NCBI GenBank assembly: GCA_001643675.2
Contig: LSRY02000040.1
Coordinates: forward strand, 834,001 to 898,000
Reading direction: 5' to 3'
DNA length: 64,000 nucleotides
Source of the DNA: Monocercomonoides exilis
Taxonomy: Eukaryota; Preaxostyla; Oxymonadida; Polymastigidae
Shown here: positions 1 to 12,006 of the stretch, piece after piece
How the letters are laid out: each line of letters starts with the position of its first letter
How positions within the stretch are numbered: the first letter of the stretch is position 1
The notes under the pieces: generated by a model
What the model saw: only the letters and a program-made list of their open reading frames with translations
What the model was told of the DNA's origin: nothing
Database searches by the model: none
Translations under genes and position numbers: made by a program

Positions 1-62
1 GTGAAAATGAGTCATTCGAAGAGAAGCTGACAAAAACTCTAGCCACATCCAGATAAGATTCA

Positions 63-1337
63 ATGAGTGCTGTTGATGAAACATCTGGTCTCTTCACCAA
101 GGAACAACCAGGAGCTGATGTAGAAGAAGAAGAAGAAGGAAATGGCAGAAGATCGAAAGTTTCCTCGAAAGGAGAGAGAAGCACACAGAGCAGAGCGAAA
201 AGCGCGCGAAAGAGAGAAAAAGAAGATGGAATTTGCGATGGACATTGACAACACACTCGCAAAAGAGGCACAGATGATAGTGATGACAGAGAGCCCGCTT
301 CTTGTCCGCATTCTGATGCAGCTGGTGAATCAATATGGAAAAATCTAGATGATCTCCCCAAAGAAGAAGGAGGGTGTGGCCAGAGAGATAAGCAAAGCGG
401 CTATTTCGTTTGAGACGGAAAAGAAAAGCGAGCTATCTCAAATAGAAAGCGGATCAATGCAATCTATTTCGTCTGTCTCTCGTTCGTTTGATTCGCAAAC
501 TTCTTCAAGTCCCAGGCAGCCTCCATCATCTTCAACGCAAATGTCGAATTATTTATCTCATTCTTCATCATTTTAACATTTTTCCTCGTCTTCTCCACTT
601 CTTGCTTCTTTATTTCTTTCAACTGCTTCAACTCCTTCCTCTTCATCCCGGACATCACCTTCAGATGGAATATCTCCAACTTCTCAGGATTTTGCGTCTC
701 CACCCTGAGACAAAATACACCAATTATTTATCAAATTCAGTCGGCACCTCGTTCGAGTTCCTATTCCAAATGCCAAGGATTTTCTCATTCATCAGGAGGA
801 GCAAATGCTCATTCATCGCTGGACTACTCGACTTCATTCGGGATGTCTTATCTTCTTTTCCCACCGACTGGGCCACTTCCAATTTCCAAGCAGATCCCCT
901 CAAATCGATACAATCGACATCTACAAGGATCATCTTCACAGAGCGTGTCTGTTGGGAATGTTGTGCCGCTGGGTGCGTCTTCTGCATCATCTGTTTCATC
1001 TGCCTCTGTGGCTGAGCAGATTCCGTCTGTGATGCCCATCGCAGGCGTTGCTGGAAACCCTTCACTGACAGACTTCACCATTCTTCTAACACAAATGAAG
1101 CAAGCTTTCCTGCCTCCTCCATATCCCCTTCAAATAGAACCATTCTTTTCACCTTCTGAGCTATTCCATAACGTAAATCACTCATCACGCTCGACCTCTT
1201 CTGCTTTTCATCCTATTCCTCAACGCCCTCTTCTTCTTCATAATCATCATATTCCTCCACATCATCATCTCATCCACCAAATGAAGGCATTTTTCTTTCG
1301 AGTTCTCAGAAAACGTCTCATCCAGCTGGAGATCTAA
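63..1337 (+). pseudogene. Decayed gene for a Ser/Pro-rich protein of unknown function
   Basis: Three plus-strand stretches have coding-like composition and read like parts of one protein, but no single frame is open. Frame 63-248 is acidic then basic (Glu run, then Lys/Arg). Frame 349-576, continuing through stops to about 700, is Ser/Pro-rich. Frame 700-1337 is rich in Ser, Pro and Gln and contains the phrase PIAGVAGNPSLTDFTILL. Changes of frame near 250-350 and near 700, and in-frame TGA and TAA codons, break it. The GC content is clearly above that of the AT-rich DNA that follows from 1340. The gene may begin left of the window. Introns could explain some frame changes, but I found no good donor/acceptor pair, so decay is the simpler reading. 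No domain was recognised. Confidence 0.5.
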
Positions 1338-1865
1338 CTGATTAGAACATCCAAAAATCATCTGCTTTCTGTTGTTTGTCTTCATCTGCAGCATCTGAAT
1401 ATAAAAGCGTAAATAATTATTATAATAATAACTGTTATAACATTAGCAACAAGCAGACTTCATCAACCGAAATGAGCAAAGGAAGGGAAACAGAAGCTGA
1501 TGGCAACGCGACACTCAAATCATCAGCATGAACACTACACTATCATCTCGTGATGTTTGATCCACTTCACAAGAATCTTCTTCTTCTTCTTCTTCCTTCT
1601 AACTTTCTTTATTGCCTTCTATACAACCTGCCTCAACATTTCATGATGCCCAATCCCTTTACAGTTTCATTTTGAATCGAAGTGAATTGATTAACGTGTC
1701 CAATTGCTTATATATGATGATATTCAAACTTTATCGAAAAAAAGGATGAAAATAAAAAGGAAATACAAATGATTCACAAATCAAAAGTGTGTTTTTTTTT
1801 CATTGTATTTATTTTTTGATTAACATTAATTATTTTGTTTTCCATAATTTTTTCCTATCTATAGT
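1338..1865. other. AT-rich spacer
   Basis: The first ~330 bases keep some coding-like composition without an open frame and may be the decayed tail of the gene before it. The rest is AT-rich with T-runs. A TTTCCTATCTATAG tract just before 1866 could be a splice acceptor for the transposase-like exons that follow. Confidence 0.4.
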
Positions 1866-2325
1866 TTGATGATTGGAAACTTTATTGACTTGCCTCGTGC
1901 AAGCAAAACTCGAAAAGCCGATAAAGTTTTGGAAGCTTTGGAGTCCGCTGCTCCATCCGACCCTATGGGGTGTTTTCTTTATTTTATTTTTCGCTACAAA
2001 AAAAGAAAGCCTTTCCAAGAGGCAATCCAGACCCGCTTTGAAGGTTTTTTTTTATTTTTATTATCATTTAAACACAAAGCGAATAAAATTTTATTTTTAA
2101 TGTTATTATTATTTTTATTATTATTCGTTAAAAGAAAAAATTGAAAGTTCAATTCAAAATATCGGTGAAGTGCGGAAAAGAAGCCTCTTGGACCTTCGTG
2201 TTGAGCTTCTTCGTTGCGTTTCTTCGTCTTTTTCAATTGCGGAATTAAACAAAAACGGCTGGGGCATAACTCCCGGTGAATATTTCTATTCACGGGAGAA
2301 AAACAAAGCCCCAGCACCATCTTAA
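1866..2325 (+). pseudogene. Spliced N-terminal part of a transposase-like gene (three exons)
   Basis: Three short GC-richer blocks join in phase across AT-rich gaps that have proper intron ends. Exon a is about 1866-1969. An intron of 36 bp (GTGTTTTC...AAAG) precedes exon b at 2006-2043. A second intron of 91 bp (GTTTTTTT...TAAAAG) precedes exon c at 2135-2325. The joined reading keeps one frame and includes RKADKVLEALESAAPSDPMG, then KPFQEAIQTRFE, then NKNGWGITPGEYFYSREKNK before a TAA. The GWxITxxxYxxxR...P.P pattern resembles, from memory, the N-terminal region of a eukaryotic transposase family whose DDE core has a DxGxHFR motif; such a core remnant lies at 17.8-18.5 kb. The DDE core is absent here, so this is a truncated copy. 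Family assignment is an inference. Confidence 0.42.
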
Positions 2326-3180
2326 AAATCATTAATTTATTACAGCGAAACAGAATTAAAAAGTTTTTTTATTATTCTTTATTTTTTTGATTATTTTTCT
2401 TTCATTTTTCATTTAAAAAAATTTTTTTGTGAATTATAAAATGAAATATGTTTTTTTGAATGATTTTTATTTATTTTTTAGATGAAAAAGAGTTTCGAAC
2501 CGCAGAAAGCTGACTTTGAAGCCATAGCTCTTGCATCTGCGAAAACTCGAGACGCAAAAAAACAAGTTTGATTTTAGTTTAAATTTTTTTTCTTTAAGTT
2601 TTTAGTTTGAAAATTTCTCTTAATTACTGGTGTTGAATTAATTTATAAAATATCAGATTTCGCAACAAATGAAAAAAAGCCAGAAGATATTGCGAAGCGA
2701 TTGAGCAATACAGTGTGTTATGAAATAAATTCAAAAAAAAGAAGAATTAGAAAAAGAAAATATAGAAAATAAAAAACAAAATAAACAATTAAAATAAAAA
2801 TTAATAAATAATAATAATTAATACAAAAAAGTGAAACAAATATTTATTAAAATCATTGAATTTAAAAAAGCAAATATGAAAATATAAATTCATTCAAATA
2901 AAAACATAACAATACATCATCAACTTTTATCTATTAAAGCTCAAAGGCTGCATCGTTGTGTGATGGGGGGAATATTGGAATATTGACAAATACAAAAACA
3001 AATTTCATCATAAATGATTTTTTCAATAAAATAGAAATGAATAAAAAAAAGATAGAAAAGAAAAATATTAAAAAAAATGAAGAAAAAGAGAAAAATGAAG
3101 AATATGAAAATAAAGAAAAAAATGAACATAATCTTCAACAAAAAAATGATAAAAAAAATATGCACATATAGATAATTAAT
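2326..3180 (+). other. AT-rich tract with possible further exons of the transposase-like gene
   Basis: Two further coding-like blocks occur. One is about 2481-2567, after a TTTTTTAG acceptor, and reads KKSFEPQKADFEAIALASAK. The other is about 2657-2765, after ATATCAG, and reads TNEKKPEDIAKRLSNTVCYE before a Lys/Arg-rich end. They may be later exons of the same remnant, but I could not phase them with the exon ending at 2325. From 2780 to 3180 the DNA is extremely AT-rich. A 71-codon frame at 2956-3171 is almost entirely Lys, Asn and Glu and is more likely low-complexity sequence than a gene. Confidence 0.3.
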
Positions 3181-3250
3181 AGGCCTGGTTGACGGATTGA
3201 AAAACTGACGGTTGCGTCAGTCAGTGGAATATTTTCACGTCAATTGGCCT
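3181..3250. repeat. Nested hairpin of GACG/CGTC inverted repeats
   Basis: The outer arms AGGCCTGGTTGACG (3181-3194) and CGTCAATTGGCCT (3238-3250) are imperfect inverted repeats. Between them CTGACG-GTTG-CGTCAG (3205-3220) is a perfect hairpin. It is an island of GC in AT-rich DNA and could be a transposon end or a small palindromic element. Confidence 0.5.
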
Positions 3251-4000
3251 TTTTTCTCTCTCTTTTGATTTTTGAGGCAATAAACACAAATTTTATTGAA
3301 TAAAAATATTAATTATTTAAAAAAATAGCCATGCAATGTTTTTCTTTTTTCAACAAAAGAAAGAAAATATTATGAACCACAATTCGAATAAAACTGATTC
3401 TGAGAAATATCTTTTTGCAAAAACACGCTTACAGTCAATGATAGCTGATTGGTTTGCATATTGTTGTATTTTGCTATTATCTGTAAATGTTCTTCTTTCA
3501 GGCAATCCAGTGGAAATTTTCGAAAATAAACAAAAAGTGGAACATCTTGTTCATCTGAATGAATATCGAGTTTTTTCTTCAAATTCAAGAAGAAAGTTCA
3601 CAGGATGAAGAAACTTGGAAGTGAAAACTGAGAATCAGATGATGAAACATTAGAAAAAGGAAGGAATAATGAAATTGATAAAGAAAACAGTTGCCAATGG
3701 ATGAAAAACAGAAAATTTGCTTATAGAAATGTTTTGAAGGTTTGATATTGTTATTTTTTTGAAGTGATTATAATTATTTTATTCAGGATTCTGAAAGAGA
3801 GAAGGAGTGGATGGCTTTGAAGAAGAAGAAAAGCGAAGAAGAAAAATGAAATGAAGATTGATGAAATGAAAGTTAAATCGAAGATGCCTTCCATTGGGCT
3901 TTGGCGAAGAATTATTTTTGAGGAAAGATGATTTTTTTTGTGAAAGAAGGGGAAGTGAAAGAAGAAGGCATGGTATGAAAAAGGGAACGCTCAATTTTTC
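3251..4000. other. Spacer with small uncertain reading frames
   Basis: A plus-strand frame at 3336-3608 (90 codons) and purine-rich DNA at 3600-3980 have no recognisable domain and no splice sites I would trust. The tract ends at the 8-bp target duplication of the element starting at 4009. Confidence 0.3.
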
Positions 4001-4008
4001 ATATTTTT

Positions 4009-4350
4009 GGCATAGGTGTATTTAAGGTCCATTTCCAATCCTTGTTAATTCTATAAATCATTGTGATAAACAAAAAGAAGATTTAATAATAAAACATTTG
4101 TATGGACTAGAATTTTGAAATTCGTTTTGTTCCTTGAGAAAAAACGATTTTTTAAATCACCCATAAATAAGAGTATTATTTCAAATTTTTGATAAAAATT
4201 GATAATTTCGAAATAATAAGTGGATAAAAGGTTGTTAATTATTATATACTCTTATTATATTGATGATTTTTCAATAAATAAAACATTTTGAAAAATAAAT
4301 TAAAACAAGAAAATTATTTGATCTATCCCACAATTATATTTTTAATAACC
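4009..4350 (+). repeat. Left terminal inverted repeat of E1
   Basis: This arm of about 342 bp is complementary to 13927-14012 followed by 8571-8827. Identity is near-perfect over the outer 250 bases and weaker near the inner end, around the shared phrase TCCCACAATTATATTTTTA. Confidence 0.8.
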
Positions 4351-4871
4351 AAAAAAGAAGACCTTGCTTTTTCTCATCATGCAATAAACACCCGTTAATG
4401 ACCATTAGAGAAATATTAAATATGTATTTTATAATAAAATGTGTAATTAATGATTGTTTGTATTTTATTCATTTATGTTTATAAACAAATTATAATTTCA
4501 GTAATAAATGAAATATATAAGATGTTTAATCAATTGTGTTTTTGAATATTGTTATATATATTTGTTGATATTATTTAAATGAAAAAAATCTCATTTTATT
4601 CGTCAACAGAACTTTATGCAGTTGTTTTTTCATTTCACAAATCATTTCGAAATTCGTTTGTTCAATTTTCAAGAGAAATGAAAAAATAGCGTTAACATTC
4701 ACTCAACGGTATTTCATTCGCAGTGATCATCAACTGCAATTTTTGAAAAATGTTATAAACTTTGATTTATTGATGGATAAAATAAAACAGCACAACTTTC
4801 ATAAAAATTTCAAAAAATTGAAAAACAAACATCATTTAAAATTCTCAACAATTGATGAATTGATTAAACTA
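4351..4871. other. AT-rich inner flank of E1
   Basis: This is AT-rich DNA between the left TIR and the 3' end of the captured pseudokinase gene. It includes a GC-poor tract at 4420-4560. No gene is supported. Confidence 0.5.
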
Positions 4872-7800
4872 TCAATATTCGTAAGAATAAGAATTTGATA
4901 TCATTTCCGTCAACAATTGAATCACTTCTGCCAATTTGGGTCTGTCATTCGGCTTATCTGCCCACGTCTTCTCCATCAGCTCAACCATTTCTTCTCCTTC
5001 GATTCCTTCTGTCAGCAGTCGCACCCCATCCCTCATCATCTCCTGCGCTTCTTCTGCATCATACTCGCTCAAGGGTACTTCGCCTGTTGTCATCTCATGG
5101 AGAATCAGTCCAAGTGCGAAAACAACTGCCTTTTCTATTCTCTCTTCTTCATTTCCCACTTCTGGTTCTTTCCATCGCTTCATTTCTTCCTTCTGATTTT
5201 CATCTTCCAATTCCTCTGTCAACAAGTATATTTCATTTTCGTTTCCTTCCCCAATAAAGATTGAATATGGACACAATCGTTTCCCCATCATTTCCACTCT
5301 TTCATCATCAACCGAAATCAAATGCTCAAAAAGTCCTGCAACTGCCAAAACCACTTCCTTCCCATCAACAACATCCATCGCTCTTGTTCCTAATGTAAAA
5401 TTACCTTGAACTGAATGAATCACTGAGTGCAATGTTTTGATGTTCTTTTTCTCCTTCTCTCGAAATGGCTTCTTTGCTGATATAATATTGAATGAATGAG
5501 ATTGAGGTATTCCAGAAACAGAAGCGTCCTCAGTCAATGGCAATGGAGATTCCAAATCTGGCAGATCATTTTCATTTAGAATGTCATCGGTCATTAATGG
5601 AGGCTCTGGAAGATCTTCTTCATCATTGTCAATGAGAAGTGGAATTTGGCTCGTCATTCCTTCCAGCAATGTTGATGGAATGTCACTCATCTCAAAGCTT
5701 CCTCCATTGTTTTCCCTTCTTCTCCTCTCAATCTTCCCCATTATCTCCTCGTTTTCCAATCTCTCTTTCTCAACTTTCTTTTCTGATTCTCTCAGTTTCT
5801 TTCGCTGAACCACAGCCATCACAACAATTACGAACAATAGAATGATTACAACTACAACACAGCCAATAAAGGCAAATTAACTCCATTCAAATTTGTCCTC
5901 TCCTTTTGAGATTCTTTCATCTCCCTTTTATTCAGATTCACTTGTATTCTTCAGAATGAATGACTGAGTTGATGAAGGAGATTCTGCATTTCCAAATAAA
6001 ATATGCACACTCACCTCAACATCATTTCCACAATTGCTGATCAAATCTTTTCCCACACTTCCTTCAACTTTTCTTTCTGATAGAAATTCATTTGAATCAA
6101 AATCGTGTTTTTCAATCTCTTTCTCTTCTCCAAAACTCTTCACAACTGAGAATGACAGATTGCATGGAACAAAAAGCATTCCTTTGAATATCAATTTCAT
6201 TCTATCTGTCTCTTCTTTTGCCTCCACACTTTCCAGTACAGGAATGAAGAATGATGAATCTCTTTCTGAAGCAATCCCTTCAAAACTGCACCCATCATTC
6301 AACATCCAAAGAAAAGTGTCATCCTTTAATCCATCTCCTCCTTTCAAACTCATCACATTCAATGTTCCTGAGCTTGAACAGATGATATTTCTTCTCGATG
6401 ATGGATATCCTTCAATCGATGGATTATTGTTTATAAACTCTCCTTTCTCAATTATCGCATTTCCTCCACTTATTGATATTCCACCTTCTGGTGAATTCGA
6501 GATTGTTGTGTCTTTCATCATCACAAAACTCTTCACAACATCCACAAGAGATCCATCCCATCTGCACATCTCTTCTTCCTCTTCATTCAAATATTCCTCG
6601 CGTCTTTCCTTTGAACTTCCATCAAAAATGCAACTGTCCATTTTCGGATTTGTGCAATTCTCCACTTTCATCAATTTCCCTTTTTTGGTCTTTGAACCGA
6701 CTCCACCTATTGTGCAATTTGAAAATTGCATCGTCTTTTTCATTGACAAGCAAGATATTAATGTTTCTTCATTTCCTTCAACTGTGATATTTTCTGAGTT
6801 GAAATTCTTGATTGTTAATTTTCCACATTCATGAATAATTATTAGAGAAGTTTCAATTGTTGAATTGCAAATCGATAGTGAATCGATTACTAATGCAAGT
6901 TGTGAAGAAAAATGTAATGCAGATTCTTGAAGAATGAGATTTGATATTGTGCATCCATCAAGTTGTAATTCTCCTTTTTCCATTTGAATAATGTGAAATG
7001 GAATATTTGCATCCACAACTTTTCCATCTTCTATTAATGCTTTGATGTGAATGAGCAATTCACCACTTCAAGAATCCCTCCCACTGGTGATATCAATGAT
7101 TCATGTGTGGAGGTGAAATTTGATTCAAACACAAAGTTCACTCTCACCAATGAAACTGTTCCTGTTGTTGAAACCAATATCTCTCTTGTTCTTTCAATCC
7201 CTGTTTCCACCTCAACTTCACACAATCCTCTGCTCTTCGAACTCAAACTCATCTTCTCCCAAATTGATCTCTCCGCCAATCATGCTCTTTGCCGCAATGA
7301 ACATCAGACGAACAGATTTTGATATAAGATGCACCAGGCCATGATATATCGAATAACAAGGAAACGCATAACTTCCACACCACAATGTGTAATGTCCATC
7401 TGCAGATACAGACACAACTATCCACTTCAAAAAAACGAGAAAAACTCGCAGATCCATTTCTTCATATTTTCCATCCTCCCCAACAAATGCATTTCCATCA
7501 TCCTTGTAATATGTGCAATCAAATGCAAAACGCTCTGTATTCACACTGTTCACCAGATTGCTGCTCTTCACAAACATGTTCTTCCCAACTGTTGCTGAGC
7601 ATCCAAAAAATGATATCGATGAAAGCTAAAATGCTTCTTCATTCAGAATGAAATCCAGATATATCCCTCCTCCTTTTCCTCCCTCACTTCCGTTCTCACA
7701 AACACATCCAGCAAATGAACTATTTTCAAGTGCAACATATCCAACTTCGCTCAATGCTATTTTCAGAGCTCCTCCTTCTTTGCTCTTCTCTGACAATGCC

Positions 7801-8186
7801 CCATCAATTCTGCTTCCATTCATCGCCATCCCAATTCCCAAACTGCCTCCAAATACTGCTGCCTCTGTTCCTTCATCAATTTCCAATCCTTCCAGTGAGC
7901 AATCCAACAACTTTACTTTGTATTCCTGTTCATTCATATTTGCTGAGGAAAGAGAGAATGAAAACAACAATACTACTAATTTTTCTTCTGAAATCGTGAC
8001 AGAATCCAATTCAACCATCTTTCCTGTCAATTTAATCAAGAAAAATCCAATTGTGTTTTGCTTTCCTCCAACCACATTCATAGCGCAGTTCTTCATGTGC
8101 AACTCGCCATTATGAGTGTTTGATTCGATCACTGATGTGATTGTTCTGTAAAAACTTGATGGATTAACAATCTCAACGTACATCAT
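4872..8186 (-). pseudogene. 5'-truncated beta-helix / transmembrane / pseudokinase gene with five lesions
   Basis: Read from 8186 down, this is a series of segments of one large membrane protein. About 750 residues form a Cys/Gly/Ser-rich extracellular stretch of repeated 'NCSF / GGxxL / LENSSFxGC' units, as in right-handed parallel beta-helix (pectin-lyase-like) proteins. A single transmembrane helix follows at about 5870-5810 (GCVVVVIILLFVIVVMAVV), then an acidic linker. Last is a kinase C-lobe with RWKEPEV in place of the APE region, FALGLILHEMTTGEVPL, and KPNDRP. The HRD and DFG motifs are absent, so the parent is a pseudokinase. Lesions are an in-frame TAG at 7626-7628 and frameshifts near 7218-7279, 7035-7045, 5920-5930 and 5866-5880 (the last next to the transmembrane helix). 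No start or signal peptide remains upstream of 8186. I recall many intact relatives in M. exilis. Frame was preserved across most of the length, so decay is probably recent. Confidence 0.8.
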
Positions 8187-8570
8187 TTCTTTTTAACCTT
8201 GCGCTTCTTTTGCTTATTTTCACTCAAATCGGCTATATCACTTAACATTTAACTATTTTCAAAAAAAAATAAATAATATTTTATGAGTTTTGTCAAAAAT
8301 TTTAATGAAACGGTGTTTATTATTGATTAAAATGTTTCGCACACTTTATAAGAGCTTCTATATTCATTTTCAACATGGTCTAAATAGGATATCCAACCGC
8401 TGCACAAAAGTTTTCATCCAAAAAATCATAAACAAAAATCATAAAAATTTGAACGATACATTGATAACAATTCATCGCACACTTTTAAACTACATTTATA
8501 TATATGATTTGTTTTATGTTCGAAAGCGAGGGTTCAATTCTTGACGAAAGAAAGCAAATTCCAAATTTAA
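8187..8570. other. Spacer inside E1
   Basis: An 84-codon plus-strand frame at 8290-8544 has no recognisable family. The AT-rich composition suggests non-coding DNA between the truncated gene and the right TIR. Confidence 0.4.
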
Positions 8571-8827
8571 GGATTTTAAAAATATAATTGTGGGATTGAT
8601 CAAAATATTTAAATTTTTCAATTTATTTTTTTTAAATGTTTTATTTTTTGAAAAATCATTAATGTAATAAGAGTATATAATAATTAACAACCTTTTATCC
8701 ACTTATTATTTCGAAATTATCAATTTTTATCAAAAATTTGAAATAATACTCTTATTTATGGGTGATTTAAAAAATCGTTTTTTCTCAAGGAACAAAACGA
8801 ATTTCAAAATTCTAGTCCATACAAATG
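8571..8827 (-). repeat. Right TIR of E1, inner part
   Basis: This is complementary to 4095-4350. It stops abruptly at ACAAATG (8821-8827), exactly where E2 begins. Confidence 0.8.
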
Positions 8828-8851
8828 GGTCATTCTTTTTGAAAAGTCGCA

Positions 8852-9560
8852 AACATTTAACTGATCTGAAAAAGAGATCGAAAATGATCAAAAAATGTTG
8901 ATCATTCCGTTCCCATTATTGCTAAAAAAATATTATCTTTTGCTATTTATTTCCCTTATCACTGAGAAATGTTTCATAAATCTGATGATGTCATATCGAA
9001 CGTTAATTATTTAATAGAATACGCTTTTGTTAGATCTTCTTTCGAGCTATTTAAATCAAACATGTAATATGTTCATATATCTTCATTTTCATTTCATTCG
9101 TTTCAATTCACGTTTTTATATTCTGACAAATAACAATATTTTAACATTTCTTTTTGTTATTAGCAAATTAGATATTAATATCTATCTTCCAATATTATTA
9201 TTTTAGAAAGTGATAAAAAGCAAAAATACATCAAAACAAAATGCACAACAATTGAAAATCATTCAAACAGTTGTTCTCATTGAGAACAAATAAATGTTTT
9301 TTTTATAAAATAAAGAGGCATTTCTACAAATTAAACACAGAAAAGCGTAATCATGAAAAGTTCGAAAAAACATGTTTTTCATTTTTATTGTTTAAAAATG
9401 AATAGTGTTCTTTGATTCTTTCATTTTCTTATAAATCTTTTCATTCCTCAGCTGTCACATTCTATTTCGATACAATTCAAGAATAAAATGTGTTCTGTTC
9501 TTCATTGTGTGTTAACAATTTGTTTTTTCACCTTATAACACTTTCTTCTTTGGAAACTGA
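8852..9560. other. AT-rich left part of E2
   Basis: AT-rich DNA with no gene. A TCGAAAATGATCAAAAAATG-type subterminal tract follows the TIR. An uncertain small frame starts at 9490. Confidence 0.5.
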
Positions 9561-10599
9561 ATCAAGACTTGTGTTTTCAATGCATTGCTGCAATTATTTC
9601 TTCGAATTGCACCTTCGTCTTCCTCATCTTTTTCAATTGGATAAGGATGCCAGTCTGCTTCTCCATTCCGGAGGCGGAGAAGCGAAGAGAAGAAAGAAGC
9701 AGTAGATGATCAGTCATCTTCATCTTCATCATCAGCACCTGTAACCAACACTTCAAATGCCTTGGCAGTGGCTGCGTCATTCACTTCGGCAGAAGCGATG
9801 GGTTTCATCAAGAGACGGCTTCAGATTGTGGAGCCTGAGGCGGCTGGGGTGTATGCGCGGCAAGCGGTGCTGTATGGGGTTGTTGCGTTTGAATACGATG
9901 TGGTGCTTCCTGCGATGCTTTCTATATTGCTGGTGGCACCCCTTCCTGCTCCTGCAGCGTCGGTGGGAACGAAGTCGGGGATCAAGCTGATCTTTGCAGT
10001 GGCAGATGTGAATGCGTTCCTGTCGATCTTCGATCTGTTTGGCCCATCGCTGCTGCAGTCTGCGATAGCACGGCTGGTGTCGCGCTCACTGTAGTCGAGG
10101 AGTGTGGTGGTGAAGCTGGAGGACGAAGTGATGGGACGAGAGGTTGCCGTGCGTGAAGTGGGGGAGATTGTGGAGAGGGGCTCTCGGCGGAGGGGTTGAG
10201 GATGGAGGATGTGGTTATGTCGCTTGCAGCGATTGCGCTGGCGGTGCTGGAGGAGCGGGAAGAAGTAGAGGAAGGAGAAAAGGGAGGCAAAGAGGTAGAA
10301 GAAAAGGGAGAAGAAGATGGAGGCAAAGATGGAGGGAGAGAGGGAGGTGATGGGAATGAGGAGAAAGGCGTGTATCCGACAGCTCACAGAGAGTTTGTGG
10401 AGAGAATCAAAGAGAACCAGGGGAAGCTGGAAGAAGCGATGGCGCCGCTGGTTGTGGAGGCGCTTGGGCTGAGTGGGCTGAGGTTTGTGAAGGCTGATGC
10501 TGAGGTGGGTGCAGACAAGCAGCATTCTGTGAAACCAGAAGTGTGCAGTTCTTCTTAATCCGATGGCATTCAACAGAAGATTTCAAGAGCAGCAGCAGC

Positions 10600-10615
10600 A
10601 GAAGAAGAAGAAGAA

Positions 10616-10650
<35 letters not shown>

Positions 10651-10802
10651 CATTTGAGAAGAAGGGGCGAAGGAGGTGGGGAAGCAGAAGACTGAGGAGG
10701 AGGAGGAGGAAGAGTAGGAAGAGGAGGAATAGGAGGAAGAGGAGGAATAGGAGGAAGAGGAGGAAGAGGAGGAAGAGGAGGAAGAGGAGGAAGAGGAGGA
10801 AA
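10600..10802 (+). repeat. GAA, GAT and GAGGAA microsatellites
   Basis: Consecutive runs of GAAGAA, then GATGAT (about 11 units at 10616-10650), then GAGGAA/GAGGAG imperfect repeats. They lie inside the decayed gene, where they would have coded for Glu and Asp runs. Confidence 0.8.
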
Positions 10803-11749
10803 GACTGAGTACACATTGAAGAACGGAGCGACGAAGTTGTTCTATCTGGTCGAGGGCTGATGAACAGTGTCATGAACCAAAAAGGCAATCAGCGAATGAT
10901 GCGTGTGCGAATTGCACACGGGCAAACTTTGGATGTGCTGGGCAATCTGAACATTAACATGCCCAGAAGCTGTGGGAAGACGCAGGTGAAATGGTGGAGA
11001 TAAAGCTGAGGAACAAAGCCGAAGAGAAATCTGTCTCTGGGGCTGTGCGAAATCCTCATGCAGCATGGGACAGAGAAGAAGCAGGGATGAAGCAGGTGAT
11101 TGTGGAAGACTTGGCGGTTATGTTTTTCACCCTTGTTGAATAGTCCGAGCACAAAGCAGAGGAGTACGAGTTTGTGTGTGGCATCTATATTTGCAAGGAT
11201 GAGTTGATCCGCCTTGCGAATGCGCACATTGTGATGAATCAACGGTTACTGTTCTGTGGAGTTACAGCGTCTATTGTGATAAGGCACAGATGATTCGGCG
11301 AAGGTGAAGTTCACAACGGAGAAGGGAATTGAGGCGGAATGGCAGAGTGGAGAAGGAGCAGAATCAGGTTAGGTGAAGGAGATGCCGAGAAATTGTTCAG
11401 CGATGCTTTCAGCGCATGCGTTTGAGGGTGTGTTTGATGGGGCGTCTGATGCGGATACACAGCTGACTTGACTAGGTAAGTGAATGAAGGCAGAGGTGCA
11501 GAAGGATCGGAGGCCGGTTCATTCAAAAAGTTAGACAAGAGGCTCTGTATCGAAGAGTTGTTTATTCAAAGAAGACAATCGAATGTGTCCAAATGATAGG
11601 GGAATGCGGCTTTGATGCTTCGTTCACCATTTCTATCGGACGATGCTTTCTCAGTGGTTGTTCCGATGGATGCTCCCATGGCATTGAAGATGGAAGCAAA
11701 GAATGTGCAAGATAACTTTGTTTCTTCTTTCTATTCTTTTTCTTTATCT

Positions 11750-12006
11750 TCTTCTTCCCCCTCTTCTTCCTCTTCCCCATCTTCTTCCTCTTCCCCCTCT
11801 TCTTCCTCTTCCACCTCTTCTTCCTCTTCCCCCTCTTCTTCCTCTTCCCCATCTTCTTCCTCTTCCCCCTCTTCTTCCTCTTCCACCTCTTCTTCCTCTT
11901 CCACCTCTTCTTCCTCTTCCACCTCTTCTTCCTCTTCCCCCTCTTCTTCCTCTTCCCCCTCTTCTTCCTCTTCCCCCTCTTCTTCCTCTTCCCCCTCTTT
12001 TTCCTC
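11750..12006 (+). repeat. TCTTCTTCCTCTTCCCCC tandem repeat
   Basis: An 18-bp pyrimidine unit, TCTTCTTCCTCTTCCCCC with variants, is repeated about fourteen times. In the plus frame it gives Ser runs broken by Pro or Thr every sixth residue. It is a homopyrimidine mirror-like tract. Confidence 0.8.

Noticed and set aside
2956-3171. Lys/Asn-rich frame as a small gene
   Set aside because: It consists of A-rich low complexity only, and an antisense frame of similar length exists.
6034-6834. Plus-strand frame of 266 codons opposite the pseudokinase relic
   Set aside because: The minus strand has clear family features (beta-helix repeats and kinase lobe), and the plus frame is a shadow.
8518-8545. 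GAGGGTTCAATTC resembling the T-arm of a tRNA
   Set aside because: No acceptor stem, anticodon arm or A-box can be fitted around it.
8828-8840. GGGTCATTC resembling a mariner-type TIR end
   Set aside because: Mariner elements duplicate TA. The target duplication here is CAAATG, and no mariner transposase is present.
10600-10802. Tandem repeats resembling a repeat array, considered as CRISPR
   Set aside because: The units are pure microsatellites without spacers, and the DNA is eukaryotic.
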